Part shown: positions 1 through 11,744 of the stretch, in pieces
Numbering within the stretch: the first letter of the stretch is position 1
How the letters are laid out: each line of letters begins with the position of its first letter
Assembly (NCBI RefSeq): GCF_001522585.2
Contig: NZ_CP013373.1
Location: 1-64,000, forward strand
Length of the DNA: 64,000 nt
Reading direction: 5' to 3'
DNA from: Burkholderia sp. NRF60-BP8
GTDB taxonomy: Bacteria > Pseudomonadota > Gammaproteobacteria > Burkholderiales > Burkholderiaceae
Made by a program: the position numbers and the translations under genes
The notes under the pieces: generated by a model
The model's database searches: none
What the model saw: only the letters and a program-made list of their open reading frames with translations
What the model was told of the DNA's origin: nothing

Positions 1-170
1 AACGGGCCGGCGCGCTTGATAATTCGGCCTCCGCCCCAATTTAAGGGGGGCGGTTCGGTTTTGAGGCACAATACTGGTTTGACCGCCCCGGTGGTGGCGG
101 GCCAAGAGCCCGGCCGGCGGGGCGCTGCGAGGCTGCTGCGCTGCAGGCCGTTACTCAACGAAGGAACTCT
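1..170 (+). other. dnaA-dnaN intergenic region (partial)
   Basis: This is the leader in front of dnaN; dnaA itself would lie just outside the window. A GC-rich hairpin (CCGCCCC at 31-37 paired with GGGGCGG at 47-53) is followed by a weak T-rich stretch and could be a terminator or attenuator. A GATAAT hexamer at 18-23 could serve as a -10 box, but I see no convincing -35. A purine-rich ribosome binding site (GAAGGAA) precedes the dnaN start. Confidence 0.4.
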
Positions 171-1277
171 ATGCAACTGGTCAAGACCGAACGAGACACC
201 CTCCTCAGGCCGCTGCAAACGGTCAGCGGCATCGTCGAACGCCGCCATACGTTGCCGATCCTCGCCAACCTGCTGATCACCAAGAACGGCCCGGACGTTT
301 CATTCCTGTCGACCGACCTGGAGCTGCAGATCACCACGCGCGCCGATTTCGGCGTCGGCGGCGACCAGATCGCGACCACCGTCGCGGCCCGCAAGCTGCT
401 CGACATCCTGCGCGCGATGCCTGACGGCCAGGTCACGCTGTCGCTCGCCGACAAGCGCCTCACCGTTCAATCGGGCAAGAGCCGTTTCGCACTGCAGACG
501 CTGGCGGCCGACGAGTTCCCGACCGTCGCGCAGGCGAAGGATTTCGGCGCCACGCTCACCGTCCCGCAGAAGTCGTTCCGCCAGCTGCTCGGCATGGTGC
601 ACTTCGCGATGGCGCAGCAGGACATCCGCTACTACCTGAACGGCATGCTGCTCGTCGTCGACGGCGACCAGCTGATGGCCGTGGCCACCGACGGCCACCG
701 CCTCGCGTTCTCGTCGATGAAGCTCGAAGGCGGCACGTTCGGCCGCCAGGAAGTCATCGTGCCGCGCAAGACGATTCTCGAGCTGCAGCGCCTGCTCGAG
801 GACATCGACGACACCGTCACCATCGACATCGCGCAAACCCAGGCCAAGTTCACGTTCGGCCAGGTCGAGCTCGTGTCGAAACTCGTCGAGGGCAAGTTCC
901 CCGACTTCCAGCGCGTGATCCCGAAGGCGCACAAGAACACGTTCGAGATCGGCCGCGAAGAACTGCAGCGTTCGCTGCAGCGCGCGGCGATCCTGACCTC
1001 GGACAAGTTCAAGGGCGTGCGCTGCATCGTCGCGCCGGGCCAGTTGAAGATCATGTCGACCAACGCCGATCAGGAAGAGGCGCAGGAAGAACTCGAAATC
1101 GCCTACCAGGGCGATACCGTCGACATCGGCTTCAACGTCACGTATCTGCTCGACGTGCTCGCGAACCTGAAGGTCGACACCGTGCAGGTGAGCCTCGGCG
1201 ACGCCAGCTCGAGCGCGCTGATCACCGTGCCCGAGAACGACGAGTTCAAGTATGTCGTGATGCCGATGCGCATCTGA
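171..1277 (+). CDS. dnaN: DNA polymerase III subunit beta (sliding clamp)
   Basis: This encodes the replication sliding clamp, a dimeric ring that tethers DNA polymerase III to DNA in the cytoplasm. The 368-residue length is exactly that of the family, and the N-terminal MQLVKTERDTLLRPLQTVSG and C-terminal YVVMPMRI sequences are typical of betaproteobacterial DnaN. The three-domain clamp fold can be followed along the whole length with no break. The ATG start is supported by a GAAGGAA ribosome binding site about 7 bases upstream. gyrB follows about 190 bases downstream in the same direction, the usual dnaA-dnaN-gyrB order of Burkholderia chromosome 1. Identity is near certain from sequence recognition and context. 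Confidence 0.98.
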   Translation: MQLVKTERDTLLRPLQTVSGIVERRHTLPILANLLITKNGPDVSFLSTDLELQITTRADFGVGGDQIATTVAARKLLDILRAMPDGQVTLSLADKRLTVQSGKSRFALQTLAADEFPTVAQAKDFGATLTVPQKSFRQLLGMVHFAMAQQDIRYYLNGMLLVVDGDQLMAVATDGHRLAFSSMKLEGGTFGRQEVIVPRKTILELQRLLEDIDDTVTIDIAQTQAKFTFGQVELVSKLVEGKFPDFQRVIPKAHKNTFEIGREELQRSLQRAAILTSDKFKGVRCIVAPGQLKIMSTNADQEEAQEELEIAYQGDTVDIGFNVTYLLDVLANLKVDTVQVSLGDASSSALITVPENDEFKYVVMPMRI

Positions 1278-1300
1278 CGCGCTCGACATCGCGACACACA

Positions 1301-1332
1301 CCAGGGGGCGGTAAGCCCCTTTGGCGTTTTTA
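1301..1332 (+). terminator. Possible terminator hairpin after dnaN
   Basis: CCAGGGGGC pairs with GCCCCTTTGG, with one bulge, and is followed by cgttttt. It lies 24 bases after the dnaN stop. The stem is short and the T-run is interrupted, so it may only attenuate read-through into gyrB. Confidence 0.4.
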
Positions 1333-1443
1333 TGGCGAACCGACAACCCGCCCCTTCGGTGCCTTTTCGGCGCCTGGGGCGGGCCAGGAAACTGGAGCGG
1401 CCCGGCGATTTCTCTCGCTGAAACGCACCGCGCCGCCACCTGA

Positions 1444-3945
<2,502 letters not shown>

Positions 3946-4116
3946 CGCGACATGTGTCGATAGTCGCTATTCGTGCAAAGCGCACTGCAAACAATGGCAA
4001 CTGAAGTCACATTTAGTGAAAACTCTCGCGGACAGCATCGGTTGCATCGCGCCTCTTTCCAGGCGCGAGTTTTCTAGGGAGACGAGCACAGTCACCGCGT
4101 CAGAGTCACGACGCAA

Positions 4117-4145
4117 GGTCGCGAGTTCGATCCCCTGCTACACCA
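4117..4145 (+). pseudogene. tRNA 3'-end-like fragment (tRNA-Lys-like T arm)
   Basis: The first 17 bases (GGTCGCGAGTTCGATCC) match the T arm of bacterial tRNA-Lys as I remember it. The fragment ends in ACACCA like a tRNA 3' end. The 3' half of the T stem and the acceptor stem do not pair, and no 5' part (D arm or anticodon arm) exists upstream. It is therefore not a working tRNA. Such fragments are often left at integration sites of islands and phages, which fits its place between gyrB and the low-GC hsd operon. Confidence 0.4.
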
Positions 4146-4178
4146 ATAGAACATCCAAGCAGTGCCGTAGGAGTTCTG

Positions 4179-4214
4179 AAACCCCGCGTAGCGTATGGGC
4201 TCACGGGGTTTTTT
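4179..4214 (+). terminator. Factor-independent terminator
   Basis: AAACCCCG (4179-4186) pairs with CGGGGTTT (4204-4211) and runs into a T6 tract. Its place just after the tRNA-like fragment suggests it once terminated that tRNA; it may now end gyrB transcription. Confidence 0.7.
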
Positions 4215-4449
4215 GTTTTCTGGGCGTCCGGTTGATCCGTTGACTTCATCCATCGAAAGGAGAAGACTTTACGGGCTTGTAGCAAGCCGGCGAAGGCAGT
4301 ATTCCTCAAATGGCGCTTACCGCTACCGCGGTCAAGCAAGCCCAGCCCCTCGAGAAGCTACAACGTAAAACTTGTGCCGGGGTATCCACATCTGGCCAGC
4401 CCCACGAAGAAATAGCAAACGACAAATTTAGACAGTAGTTAGAAATCTC

Positions 4450-6687
4450 ATGCAAAGCGCACAACATCAAAACCTAGTCGGGTTCATCTGGAATATCGCT
4501 AACAAGCTGCGCGGCCCCTATCGTCCACCGCAGTATCGACGCGTCATGCTGCCGCTGATTGTTCTGCGCCGCTTTGATTTGGTGCTTGCCGAGAACAAGC
4601 AGAAGGTGCTCGATGAAAAAAAACGTCTGGAACACAAAGGCATCACTGGCCCTGCGCTGGAAAAGGCTCTTTCCCGCATCGCTGCCACTGACCGCAAGCA
4701 GGAGCTATTTAACACGAGTGGCTTCACGTTTGAAAAGCTACTAGGCGATGCGCCCAACATCGCAGGCAATCTGATCGCGTACATTCAGGGATTCTCGCCG
4801 CGCGCCCGCGACATCTTCGATAAGTTCGAATTTGAAACCGAGATCGCAAAACTGGATGAAGCCAACCGCCTCTACCTGATCGTCAAAGAGTTTTGCTCGG
4901 CAGATATCAACCTCTCGCCCAAGGTCATCAGCAATTTGCAAATGGGTTACTTGTTCGAAGAACTGGTCCGCAAGTTCAACGAGCAAGCCAACGAAGAGGC
5001 TGGGGATCACTTCACCCCGCGTGAAGTCATCCGTCTAATGGTGCAACTACTCTTCACCGGCGAGGATGGCATTTACGAGAAAGGCATCTACCGCAGTGTG
5101 TACGACCCCACCGCCGGTACGGGCGGCATGTTGTCTGAGTCTGAAAAATTCATCTGTGGTGATGGCTTCACTACAGGACTCAACCCGGACGCCAACATCG
5201 AACTGTTTGGGCAGGAATACAACCCCGAGTCCTACGCAATCTGCTGCTCTGACCTGCTGATCAAGGACGAACCAATCCACAACTTGATCTACGGTGACAC
5301 GCTGGGCATCAAGGATGCCAAGAACAAAACCAACGGCTTCGTGCCGCACGACGGCCATCCAGACAAGAAGTTCCACTACATGCTGGCCAACCCTCCATTT
5401 GGTGTGGAGTGGAAGCCGGAAGAAGATTTCGTGCGTGAGGAGTACGAAGATCAAGGTTTCTCGGGTCGCTTCGGCGCGGGCTTGCCTCGCATCAACGATG
5501 GCTCGCTGTTGTTCCTACAGCACATGATCTCCAAGATGCACCAGCCGCCTAAACTGGTTGGCGGCAAGAACCTGGGAGGTGACGGCTCCAAAATCGCCAT
5601 TGTGTTCAATGGCTCCCCCCTATTCACTGGCGATGCCGGGTCCGGTGAGTCCAATATCCGCCGGTGGATCATCGAGCACGACATGCTCGATGCTATCGTC
5701 GCGCTGCCGGACCAGATGTTTTACAACACTGGCATCTACACCTACGTCTGGATCGTCACCAATAAAAAGCCGCTCCATCGCCAAGGCAAGGTGCAACTGA
5801 TCGACGGGACGCGCCATTTCAAAAAGATGGACAAGAGCTTGGGCAATAAGCGCAACGAGCTCTCTGACGACCACATCAAAGAGCTGGTGCGGCTATACGC
5901 CGAGCACGACCACGATGCCGTAAGCGGCGTGTCTGTGGACGGCAAGCCGGAATCGCGCATTTGCAGCAAGATCTTCGAGAACCGCGAGTTTGGCTACCTC
6001 AAGATCACTGTGGAGCGCCCGCTGCGCCTGAACTTTCGAGCCAGTGAGGAGCGAATCGCCAAGCTGGATGATCAGAGTGCTTTCATCAACCTGGCCAACA
6101 GCAAGAAACGCAAGAGTGAAGCGGCCTATGCTGCTGAAGTGGCAGAAGGTAAAGAGAGTCAGGCCGCCATCAAAGCTGCCCTGCAAGGTATGGATAGTGA
6201 ATCTGTGTACCGCAACCGCCCGGCATTTGAAGCCGTGCTCGACAGGTCCTTGAAAGAGGCTGGCATTAGGGCGGGCGCACCGATCAGAAAAGCAATCCTG
6301 GCAGCGCTGTCTGAGCGTGACCCCAAAGCCGATATTTGCTTGGATGCCAAAGGCAGGCCCGAGCCCGATATCGAGCTGCGCGACACGGAAATTGTCGCCC
6401 TACCGCGAGACATCAGCTTGCCGCTGCCGCTGGGTTACGACAACGAGACTGGTCACGACAAGCTGTTGGTCCTGGTACAAGACCACTGCGAGAACTACCT
6501 TAAGGCTGAAGTCTTGCCACACGTCAAAGATGCATGGATCGACCACAGCAAAACCAAGGTCGGCTACGAGATCCCGCTCACCCGCCATTTCTATGTCTAT
6601 CAGTCGCCGCGTCCTCTGGACGTGATTGCGGCCGAAATCAGCGAATTGGAAAAGGAGATCGTGGCCATGTTGAGCGAGGTAGTGTAA
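4450..6687 (+). CDS. hsdM: Type I restriction-modification system, methyltransferase subunit HsdM
   Basis: This is the modification subunit of a type I R-M enzyme, which methylates adenine in the sequence chosen by HsdS. The protein is 745 residues. The N-terminal helical region starts with HQNLVGFIWNIANKLRG. The N6-adenine methyltransferase core has the SAM-binding DPTAGTGGM near residue 220 and the catalytic NPPFG near residue 314. A long C-terminal extension makes it larger than the common HsdM of about 520 residues, as in the Eco-R124-unlike long HsdM group. The stop codon overlaps the hsdS start (TAATG), showing translational coupling. GC content is much lower than in gyrB, consistent with horizontal transfer. 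Confidence 0.93.
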   Translation: MQSAQHQNLVGFIWNIANKLRGPYRPPQYRRVMLPLIVLRRFDLVLAENKQKVLDEKKRLEHKGITGPALEKALSRIAATDRKQELFNTSGFTFEKLLGDAPNIAGNLIAYIQGFSPRARDIFDKFEFETEIAKLDEANRLYLIVKEFCSADINLSPKVISNLQMGYLFEELVRKFNEQANEEAGDHFTPREVIRLMVQLLFTGEDGIYEKGIYRSVYDPTAGTGGMLSESEKFICGDGFTTGLNPDANIELFGQEYNPESYAICCSDLLIKDEPIHNLIYGDTLGIKDAKNKTNGFVPHDGHPDKKFHYMLANPPFGVEWKPEEDFVREEYEDQGFSGRFGAGLPRINDGSLLFLQHMISKMHQPPKLVGGKNLGGDGSKIAIVFNGSPLFTGDAGSGESNIRRWIIEHDMLDAIVALPDQMFYNTGIYTYVWIVTNKKPLHRQGKVQLIDGTRHFKKMDKSLGNKRNELSDDHIKELVRLYAEHDHDAVSGVSVDGKPESRICSKIFENREFGYLKITVERPLRLNFRASEERIAKLDDQSAFINLANSKKRKSEAAYAAEVAEGKESQAAIKAALQGMDSESVYRNRPAFEAVLDRSLKEAGIRAGAPIRKAILAALSERDPKADICLDAKGRPEPDIELRDTEIVALPRDISLPLPLGYDNETGHDKLLVLVQDHCENYLKAEVLPHVKDAWIDHSKTKVGYEIPLTRHFYVYQSPRPLDVIAAEISELEKEIVAMLSEVV

Positions 6688-8042
6688 TGACGGTCTATCC
6701 GCCGTATCAAACATACAAACGGACTCGTTGCGCTTGGTTAGAGCAGATACCTGCACATTGGGAAATCAAGCGAATTAAAGATGTAGCGACATATAACGAT
6801 GAAGCTCTCGATGAGCAAACCGATCCCGACTTTGAAATAAACTACGTTGACATTTCAAGCGTCACATTGATCAACGGTGTAGAAAAAATAGAGACAATGT
6901 CGTTTGAAAAAGCGCCCTCCCGTGCTAGAAGAAAAGTTAAGGATGGTGACATCATCGTATCAACCGTCCGAACCTATCTCAAAGCAATTGCACCGATTGT
7001 CAATTCTCCGGAAAACATGATCGTTTCAACTGGCTTTGTAGTTATCCGTCCAAAGGAGAATTTTTATTCTGGATTTGCAGGCTATCTTCTCCAGTCCAAT
7101 GGATTTGTTGGTGAGGTGGTTGCGAACTCCGTAGGCGTAAGCTACCCGGCTATCAATGCCAGTGATCTGGTTCGAATTCCAGCTGTGGAGCCACCACTGG
7201 AAGAGCAACAAGCTATTGCCCGCTTCCTCGATTTCGAAACTACTCAAATCGATGCCTTGATTAAAAAGCAGGAAGCTTTGCTCGATAAGCTTGCTGAAAA
7301 ACGCTCAGCCATCGTTAGCCATGCGGTAGTCAAGGGACTTGACCCATCGGTTGCGATGAAGGATTCGGGAGAACCATGGTTGGGTCAAATCCCCGAGCAT
7401 TGGAAAATGACGCGCGTACGCTTTGTGATCGAGGCGTTAGAGCAGGGATGGTCGCCACAATGCCACAATTATCCTGCCGATGACGAACAATGGGGAGTCT
7501 TGAAGGTTGGCTGCGTAAACGGTGATCAGTTCGATAGTTTCGAGAATAAAGCCTTGCCAGATGCTTTGAAGCCTTTAACAAAATACGAGATTAATGATGG
7601 CGACATACTGGTTAGCAGGGCAAATACGAAAGAATTGCTGGGTAGCGCAGCACTGGTTAGAAACGTCAGACCACGTCTTCTTCTTTGCGATAAATTATAT
7701 CGAATGAAAGCAACCGGCTTGATTGATTCAAATTATTTGGTGAGATTTCTTAGATCTTCTCTCGCAAGATATCACTATGAACGTCATGCTACCGGCACAA
7801 GTGGTTCTATGCAAAACATCGGACAAGACACTTTAAAGAACGTTCCACTACCCTTGCCCCCGAAGGCCGAGCAAAATAGTATTACGACATACTTGGACAA
7901 CGTCTGCTCAGAAATTTCATCGCAGATGGAAAAGGTGATGAATGTCATGGAAAAACTCCGCGAATACCGTTCTGCGCTAATTACCAACGCCGTCACTGGA
8001 AAAATCGACGTGCGTAACTTTTGCCAACCATCGAAGGCATAG
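6687..8042 (+). CDS. hsdS: Type I restriction-modification system, specificity subunit HsdS
   Basis: This is the DNA-recognition subunit of the type I enzyme. The protein is 451 residues. Two target-recognition domains are each introduced by a WLGQIPxHW-type motif: WLEQIPAHWEIKRIKDV near residue 17 and WLGQIPEHWKMTRVRF near residue 230. Each ends in a conserved helical spacer (PPLEEQQAIARFLD near 170, PKAEQNSITTYLD near 395). I chose the ATG at 6687, one base into the hsdM stop (TAATGA). The open frame runs further upstream but would overlap hsdM by 150 bases. Target-recognition domains vary quickly between strains, so the specificity cannot be read from the sequence. Confidence 0.92.
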   Translation: MTVYPPYQTYKRTRCAWLEQIPAHWEIKRIKDVATYNDEALDEQTDPDFEINYVDISSVTLINGVEKIETMSFEKAPSRARRKVKDGDIIVSTVRTYLKAIAPIVNSPENMIVSTGFVVIRPKENFYSGFAGYLLQSNGFVGEVVANSVGVSYPAINASDLVRIPAVEPPLEEQQAIARFLDFETTQIDALIKKQEALLDKLAEKRSAIVSHAVVKGLDPSVAMKDSGEPWLGQIPEHWKMTRVRFVIEALEQGWSPQCHNYPADDEQWGVLKVGCVNGDQFDSFENKALPDALKPLTKYEINDGDILVSRANTKELLGSAALVRNVRPRLLLCDKLYRMKATGLIDSNYLVRFLRSSLARYHYERHATGTSGSMQNIGQDTLKNVPLPLPPKAEQNSITTYLDNVCSEISSQMEKVMNVMEKLREYRSALITNAVTGKIDVRNFCQPSKA

Positions 8043-8066
8043 CTTGATGAACGGAGATGCGGCCCA

Positions 8067-8669
8067 ATGGCTTTGAATGCACAGGGGTACTTCAATTGCT
8101 TGAAGTCCTACCTTAATACAAACCACTACGGCGAGCCCCAGGCCACTGCCGCTGAGGTAACGCTGAAAGAAAAGGTGTTCGGACAAAACGGCAGCAAGCC
8201 CATCGACTACAAAGTAATTTTACGGGTGACGGGCGAAACCCTCGTCATCAAGCTGGATGCAAAGAAGAATGGCTCCTCGTTGCCCTTGTTCCACTTTCTG
8301 GACGACAACGCCAAGCCCTGGTCGAAGCGCTGTGACTTTGTAGTTTTCAACCTGTGTAAAAGAAAGTTGCATGTGTACTGCCTTGAATTCAAAGCAGAAA
8401 GCATTCCACACGATGTGCCTGAGCAGCTGAAAGCCAGTGTGGATTGGCTCAAGGCATTACATGCAACAATTAATGCCTATACGGCCAAACGCAGCGTCAT
8501 TCACGCTACAAAATTTGTATTGAGCGACCATCAGAACCCAGCACCCTATCTAGATGTGGACGGCAAGTACTTGCTGCGCGATCATACAATACGTCATTAC
8601 CGATATGCCGATGTCAATGGCATGGCACTGGCGGATTTGGAGAATAGCAATATTGAGGTGATTCGCTAA
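8067..8669 (+). CDS. Small accessory protein in the hsd operon, possible PD-(D/E)XK nuclease fold
   Basis: A 200-residue protein between hsdS and hsdR in the same direction, with 24 and 41 base gaps. I do not recognise the family by name. Residues 90-115 read RCDFVVFNL followed by HVYCLEFKAE. This resembles the D...ExK active-site strands of PD-(D/E)XK nucleases and of Vsr/Mrr-like relatives. No signal peptide or membrane segment is present. Its position inside a type I R-M operon suggests an accessory restriction or anti-phage role. That role, and the nuclease fold, are inferences from the motif and context only. The downstream HrgA-like gene starts with the same MALN residues, but the proteins are otherwise unlike. 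Confidence 0.7.
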   Translation: MALNAQGYFNCLKSYLNTNHYGEPQATAAEVTLKEKVFGQNGSKPIDYKVILRVTGETLVIKLDAKKNGSSLPLFHFLDDNAKPWSKRCDFVVFNLCKRKLHVYCLEFKAESIPHDVPEQLKASVDWLKALHATINAYTAKRSVIHATKFVLSDHQNPAPYLDVDGKYLLRDHTIRHYRYADVNGMALADLENSNIEVIR

Positions 8670-8710
8670 TCGGACGAATCACAAAAACTGAAAAATTGGG
8701 GGAAAGGAAA

Positions 8711-11700
8711 ATGCACAAAGAAGTTGACTTTGAAAATGACATTGAGCATTCGCTGATCAACAGCGGCGGTTACGAGAAGGGTGACCACAACACATACGAC
8801 CCGGAAACCGCACTGTTCCCTGCGGATGTCGTTGCCTTTGTGCAAAAAACCCAGCCCAAGATTTGGACTCGCTTGACTCAGCTAGATGCTGCCAAAGCAC
8901 CAGCGATACTGCTGGATAGCTTAGTGAAGGAACTCGCGGCCAAAGGAGTATTGGCAATTTTGCGCGAGGGTTTCAAATGCGTCGGCCGGACCGTGCGGCT
9001 GGCGTATTTTGCGCCTAATACTGGATTAGACCCGGCAAGCACTGATCGGTATGACGACAATCGCCTGACCATTGCTCGACAAGTACGCACTAAGAGCGGC
9101 GCTGTCCCAGATGTGGTGTTAGCTGTGAATGGCTTGCCGGTGGTAACGCTGGAACTGAAAAATCCGATGTCAGCCACGCGCTGGAATGTGGAGCATGCCA
9201 AGCACCAATACAGAGTCGAGCGCGATCCTAAAGAGCTGTTGTTCACGTTCAAGCAGCGTTGCCTGGTGCATTTCGCCGTGGATACCGAACAGGTGGCCAT
9301 GACGACCAAGCTGGAGGGCAAAGATACCTTTTTTTTGCCCTTCAACCTCGGGCACAATCTCGGCGCAGGCAATCCGCCAGCGGTGGGCGATGTGCGCACG
9401 ACCTACCTTTGGCATAGGGTGCTGACCCGCGATAGCCTGATGGACATCTTGGCGCGCTTCATCCATTTGGATATCGAGGAAAAGACTTTCGTCACCGAGA
9501 AGGGCATTAAGCGCTACCGCAAAGAGACGATGATTTTCCCGCGCTACCACCAACTGGACGCCGTGCGCACCCTTACCGATCACGCCAAAGCTCATGGCTC
9601 GGGTCATAACTACCTGATCCAGCATTCTGCTGGCTCGGGAAAATCGAATTCGATTGCGTGGCTAGCTCACCGACTCTCCAGCTTGCACGACGCCAACGAC
9701 GAAAAGATTTTTCATTCGGTGGTGGTCATCACTGACCGGCGTGTGCTCGACCAGCAACTCCAGAACACCATCTTTCAGTTCGAGCACAAGCTAGGCGTGG
9801 TACAGAAAATCGATGAAAATACTCAGCAGTTGGCCAGGGCTCTAGCGGATGGTGTGCCGATCATCATTTCGACCATCCAAAAGTTTCCGTTCATCACCCA
9901 AGCTATCAGAACGATGGAGGCCAATGGCAAGGGTGTCGCGATCTCGACAGAGGGCAAGCGCTTTGCGGTAATAGTGGACGAGGCACATAGCTCACAAAGT
10001 GGCGAAACGGCGATGGAGCTGCGCAAGATTTTGAACAAAGATGGCATTGAGTCCGCCATCGCCGAGCAACTGCTCGACATGGACGACGATGCCTTGAGTG
10101 AAGAAGCAAAGAAGGAGCTGTTGCGCGAACAACTCAAGCGCGCCAAGCAGCCTAATTTGAGCTTCTTCGCCTTTACTGCAACGCCAAAATTCAAGACTTT
10201 GGCTGTTTTCGCCGAGCCTGGCCCCAATGGTAAAGCACCATTCCATCACTACAGCATGCGCCAAGCCATTGAAGAAGGCTTCATCCATGACGTGTTGGCG
10301 AACTACACTTGCTACAAACGCTACTACAAATTAATTCAGAAGGCGGAGGCAGATCCCGAAGTGCCACGACGCAAGGCCGCACGCGCTCTGGCACGGTTCG
10401 TCGATTTTCACGACTACGAAATCTTGCAGAAAGTCGAGGTGATCGTTGAACACTTTCGCACCCATACCCGCCACAAAATTGGCGGTCGAGCCAAAGCGAT
10501 GGTTGTGACCGGCTCGCGGGAGCACGCCGTGCGCTACAAGCTAGGATTTGACAAGTACATTAAGGAAAAAAGTTATACCGACGTGAAGTCACTGGTGGCA
10601 TTCTCGGGCGAGATCACGCTCAAAGAGTTCGCTGACAAGAAGTTCACCGAAGTGAGCATGAACGGCGGCATCAAAGAATCTGAGCTGCCGGAAAAGTTCA
10701 ACACCGAGGAGTATCAGATCCTACTGGTAGCGGAGAAATACCAGACGGGCTTTGATCAGCCTCTGCTACACAGCATGTACGTCGACAAGCGCTTGTCCGG
10801 GATTCAGGCGGTGCAAACCTTATCACGCCTAAACCGAACCACACGCGGCAAGAGCGATACTTTCGTACTCGACTTCGTCAACGAGCCTGCTGACATCTAC
10901 GCCGCCTTCAAGCCGTATTACGAAGCGACAGACAAGGGCAACGATACCGATCCGCAACAGCTCAATACGCTGGAACACTCGTTGGTAGGCTGGAAGATAT
11001 ATACGACATCGGAGGTCAGCGCCTGGTGTGAAATCTGGTTCCGAAATCGGCTGAATCCCACTGGCAGTGAGCACAAAAAACTGAATGGCATACTTGATCT
11101 TGCAATTGAGCGCTTCAAACAGCTTGGGGAAGAAGATCAAAATCTGTTTAAGGGTCAGCTCGTCAGCTTTCGTAATTTATACAGTTTTGTTTCTCAAATC
11201 GTACCGTACCAGGACTCGGACCACGAAAAACTGTATACCTATGCCCGCTTTTTGTTGACTAAGCTACCGCGGACAATGGACAGTCGGAAAATTCATATCG
11301 ACGATGACGTAGAGCTTAAGTATTACCGCCTACAAAAGATCAGCGAAGGAGCCATTGACCTGAAGGCTGGTGAGGCTGACCTGCTAGAGGGACCGTCCGA
11401 AGTGGGCACTGGCCAAGCAGATGAAGAAGTACAGCTTTCGACTTTGGTAGGCAGACTTAACGAGCGCTTCGGTACCGAATTCACTCCTGCTGATCAACTA
11501 TTTTTTGATCAAATCCGCGAAACCGCTGTAACCAATGAACAATTGCGCCAAGCGGTTATGGCCAATAGCATCGAAAACTTCGAGCCTGTTTTCAAAAAGC
11601 AACTCGAAAATCTTTTCATTGAACGTATGGATGGCAACGAAGAGATATTTGTTCGACTGATGAATGACAGTGCGTTCAGAGATATTGCGGCTAGCCATTT

Positions 11701-11743
11701 GATGCGTGCGGTGTATCAACAAATCAAGTCAGCGGGAAATTGA
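8711..11743 (+). CDS. hsdR: Type I restriction-modification system, restriction subunit HsdR
   Basis: This is the motor and nuclease subunit that translocates unmethylated DNA and cuts it. The protein is 1010 residues. The N-terminal nuclease domain has PDVVLAVNGLPVVTLELKNP (PD...ExK). The SF2 motor follows with Walker A HSAGSGKSNSIAW near residue 315, a DEAH box (VIVDEAHSSQSG), and FFAFTATPKFKTL. The QTLSRLNRTTRGK box of motif VI is also present. I chose the ATG at 8711 because GGGGGAAAGGA lies just upstream; an in-frame TTG at 8696 would overlap that ribosome binding site. The gene is intact, so the system looks able to restrict. Confidence 0.94.
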   Translation: MHKEVDFENDIEHSLINSGGYEKGDHNTYDPETALFPADVVAFVQKTQPKIWTRLTQLDAAKAPAILLDSLVKELAAKGVLAILREGFKCVGRTVRLAYFAPNTGLDPASTDRYDDNRLTIARQVRTKSGAVPDVVLAVNGLPVVTLELKNPMSATRWNVEHAKHQYRVERDPKELLFTFKQRCLVHFAVDTEQVAMTTKLEGKDTFFLPFNLGHNLGAGNPPAVGDVRTTYLWHRVLTRDSLMDILARFIHLDIEEKTFVTEKGIKRYRKETMIFPRYHQLDAVRTLTDHAKAHGSGHNYLIQHSAGSGKSNSIAWLAHRLSSLHDANDEKIFHSVVVITDRRVLDQQLQNTIFQFEHKLGVVQKIDENTQQLARALADGVPIIISTIQKFPFITQAIRTMEANGKGVAISTEGKRFAVIVDEAHSSQSGETAMELRKILNKDGIESAIAEQLLDMDDDALSEEAKKELLREQLKRAKQPNLSFFAFTATPKFKTLAVFAEPGPNGKAPFHHYSMRQAIEEGFIHDVLANYTCYKRYYKLIQKAEADPEVPRRKAARALARFVDFHDYEILQKVEVIVEHFRTHTRHKIGGRAKAMVVTGSREHAVRYKLGFDKYIKEKSYTDVKSLVAFSGEITLKEFADKKFTEVSMNGGIKESELPEKFNTEEYQILLVAEKYQTGFDQPLLHSMYVDKRLSGIQAVQTLSRLNRTTRGKSDTFVLDFVNEPADIYAAFKPYYEATDKGNDTDPQQLNTLEHSLVGWKIYTTSEVSAWCEIWFRNRLNPTGSEHKKLNGILDLAIERFKQLGEEDQNLFKGQLVSFRNLYSFVSQIVPYQDSDHEKLYTYARFLLTKLPRTMDSRKIHIDDDVELKYYRLQKISEGAIDLKAGEADLLEGPSEVGTGQADEEVQLSTLVGRLNERFGTEFTPADQLFFDQIRETAVTNEQLRQAVMANSIENFEPVFKKQLENLFIERMDGNEEIFVRLMNDSAFRDIAASHLMRAVYQQIKSAGN

Positions 11744-11744
11744 A

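Larger units (their letters stand above)
3946..4449. other. Intergenic junction between gyrB and the restriction island
   Basis: About 500 bases without a gene. It holds a tRNA-like 3' fragment and a factor-independent terminator (annotated separately). Base composition falls sharply from gyrB to the hsd genes, so this is probably the left boundary of the acquired restriction island. No integrase gene and no clear direct repeat partner were seen at the other end. Confidence 0.6.

Noticed and set aside
4106..4339. Minus-strand frame near the tRNA-like fragment (ends GDRTRDLAS)
   Set aside because: This ending is a known artefact of frames that run through tRNA sequence on the wrong strand.
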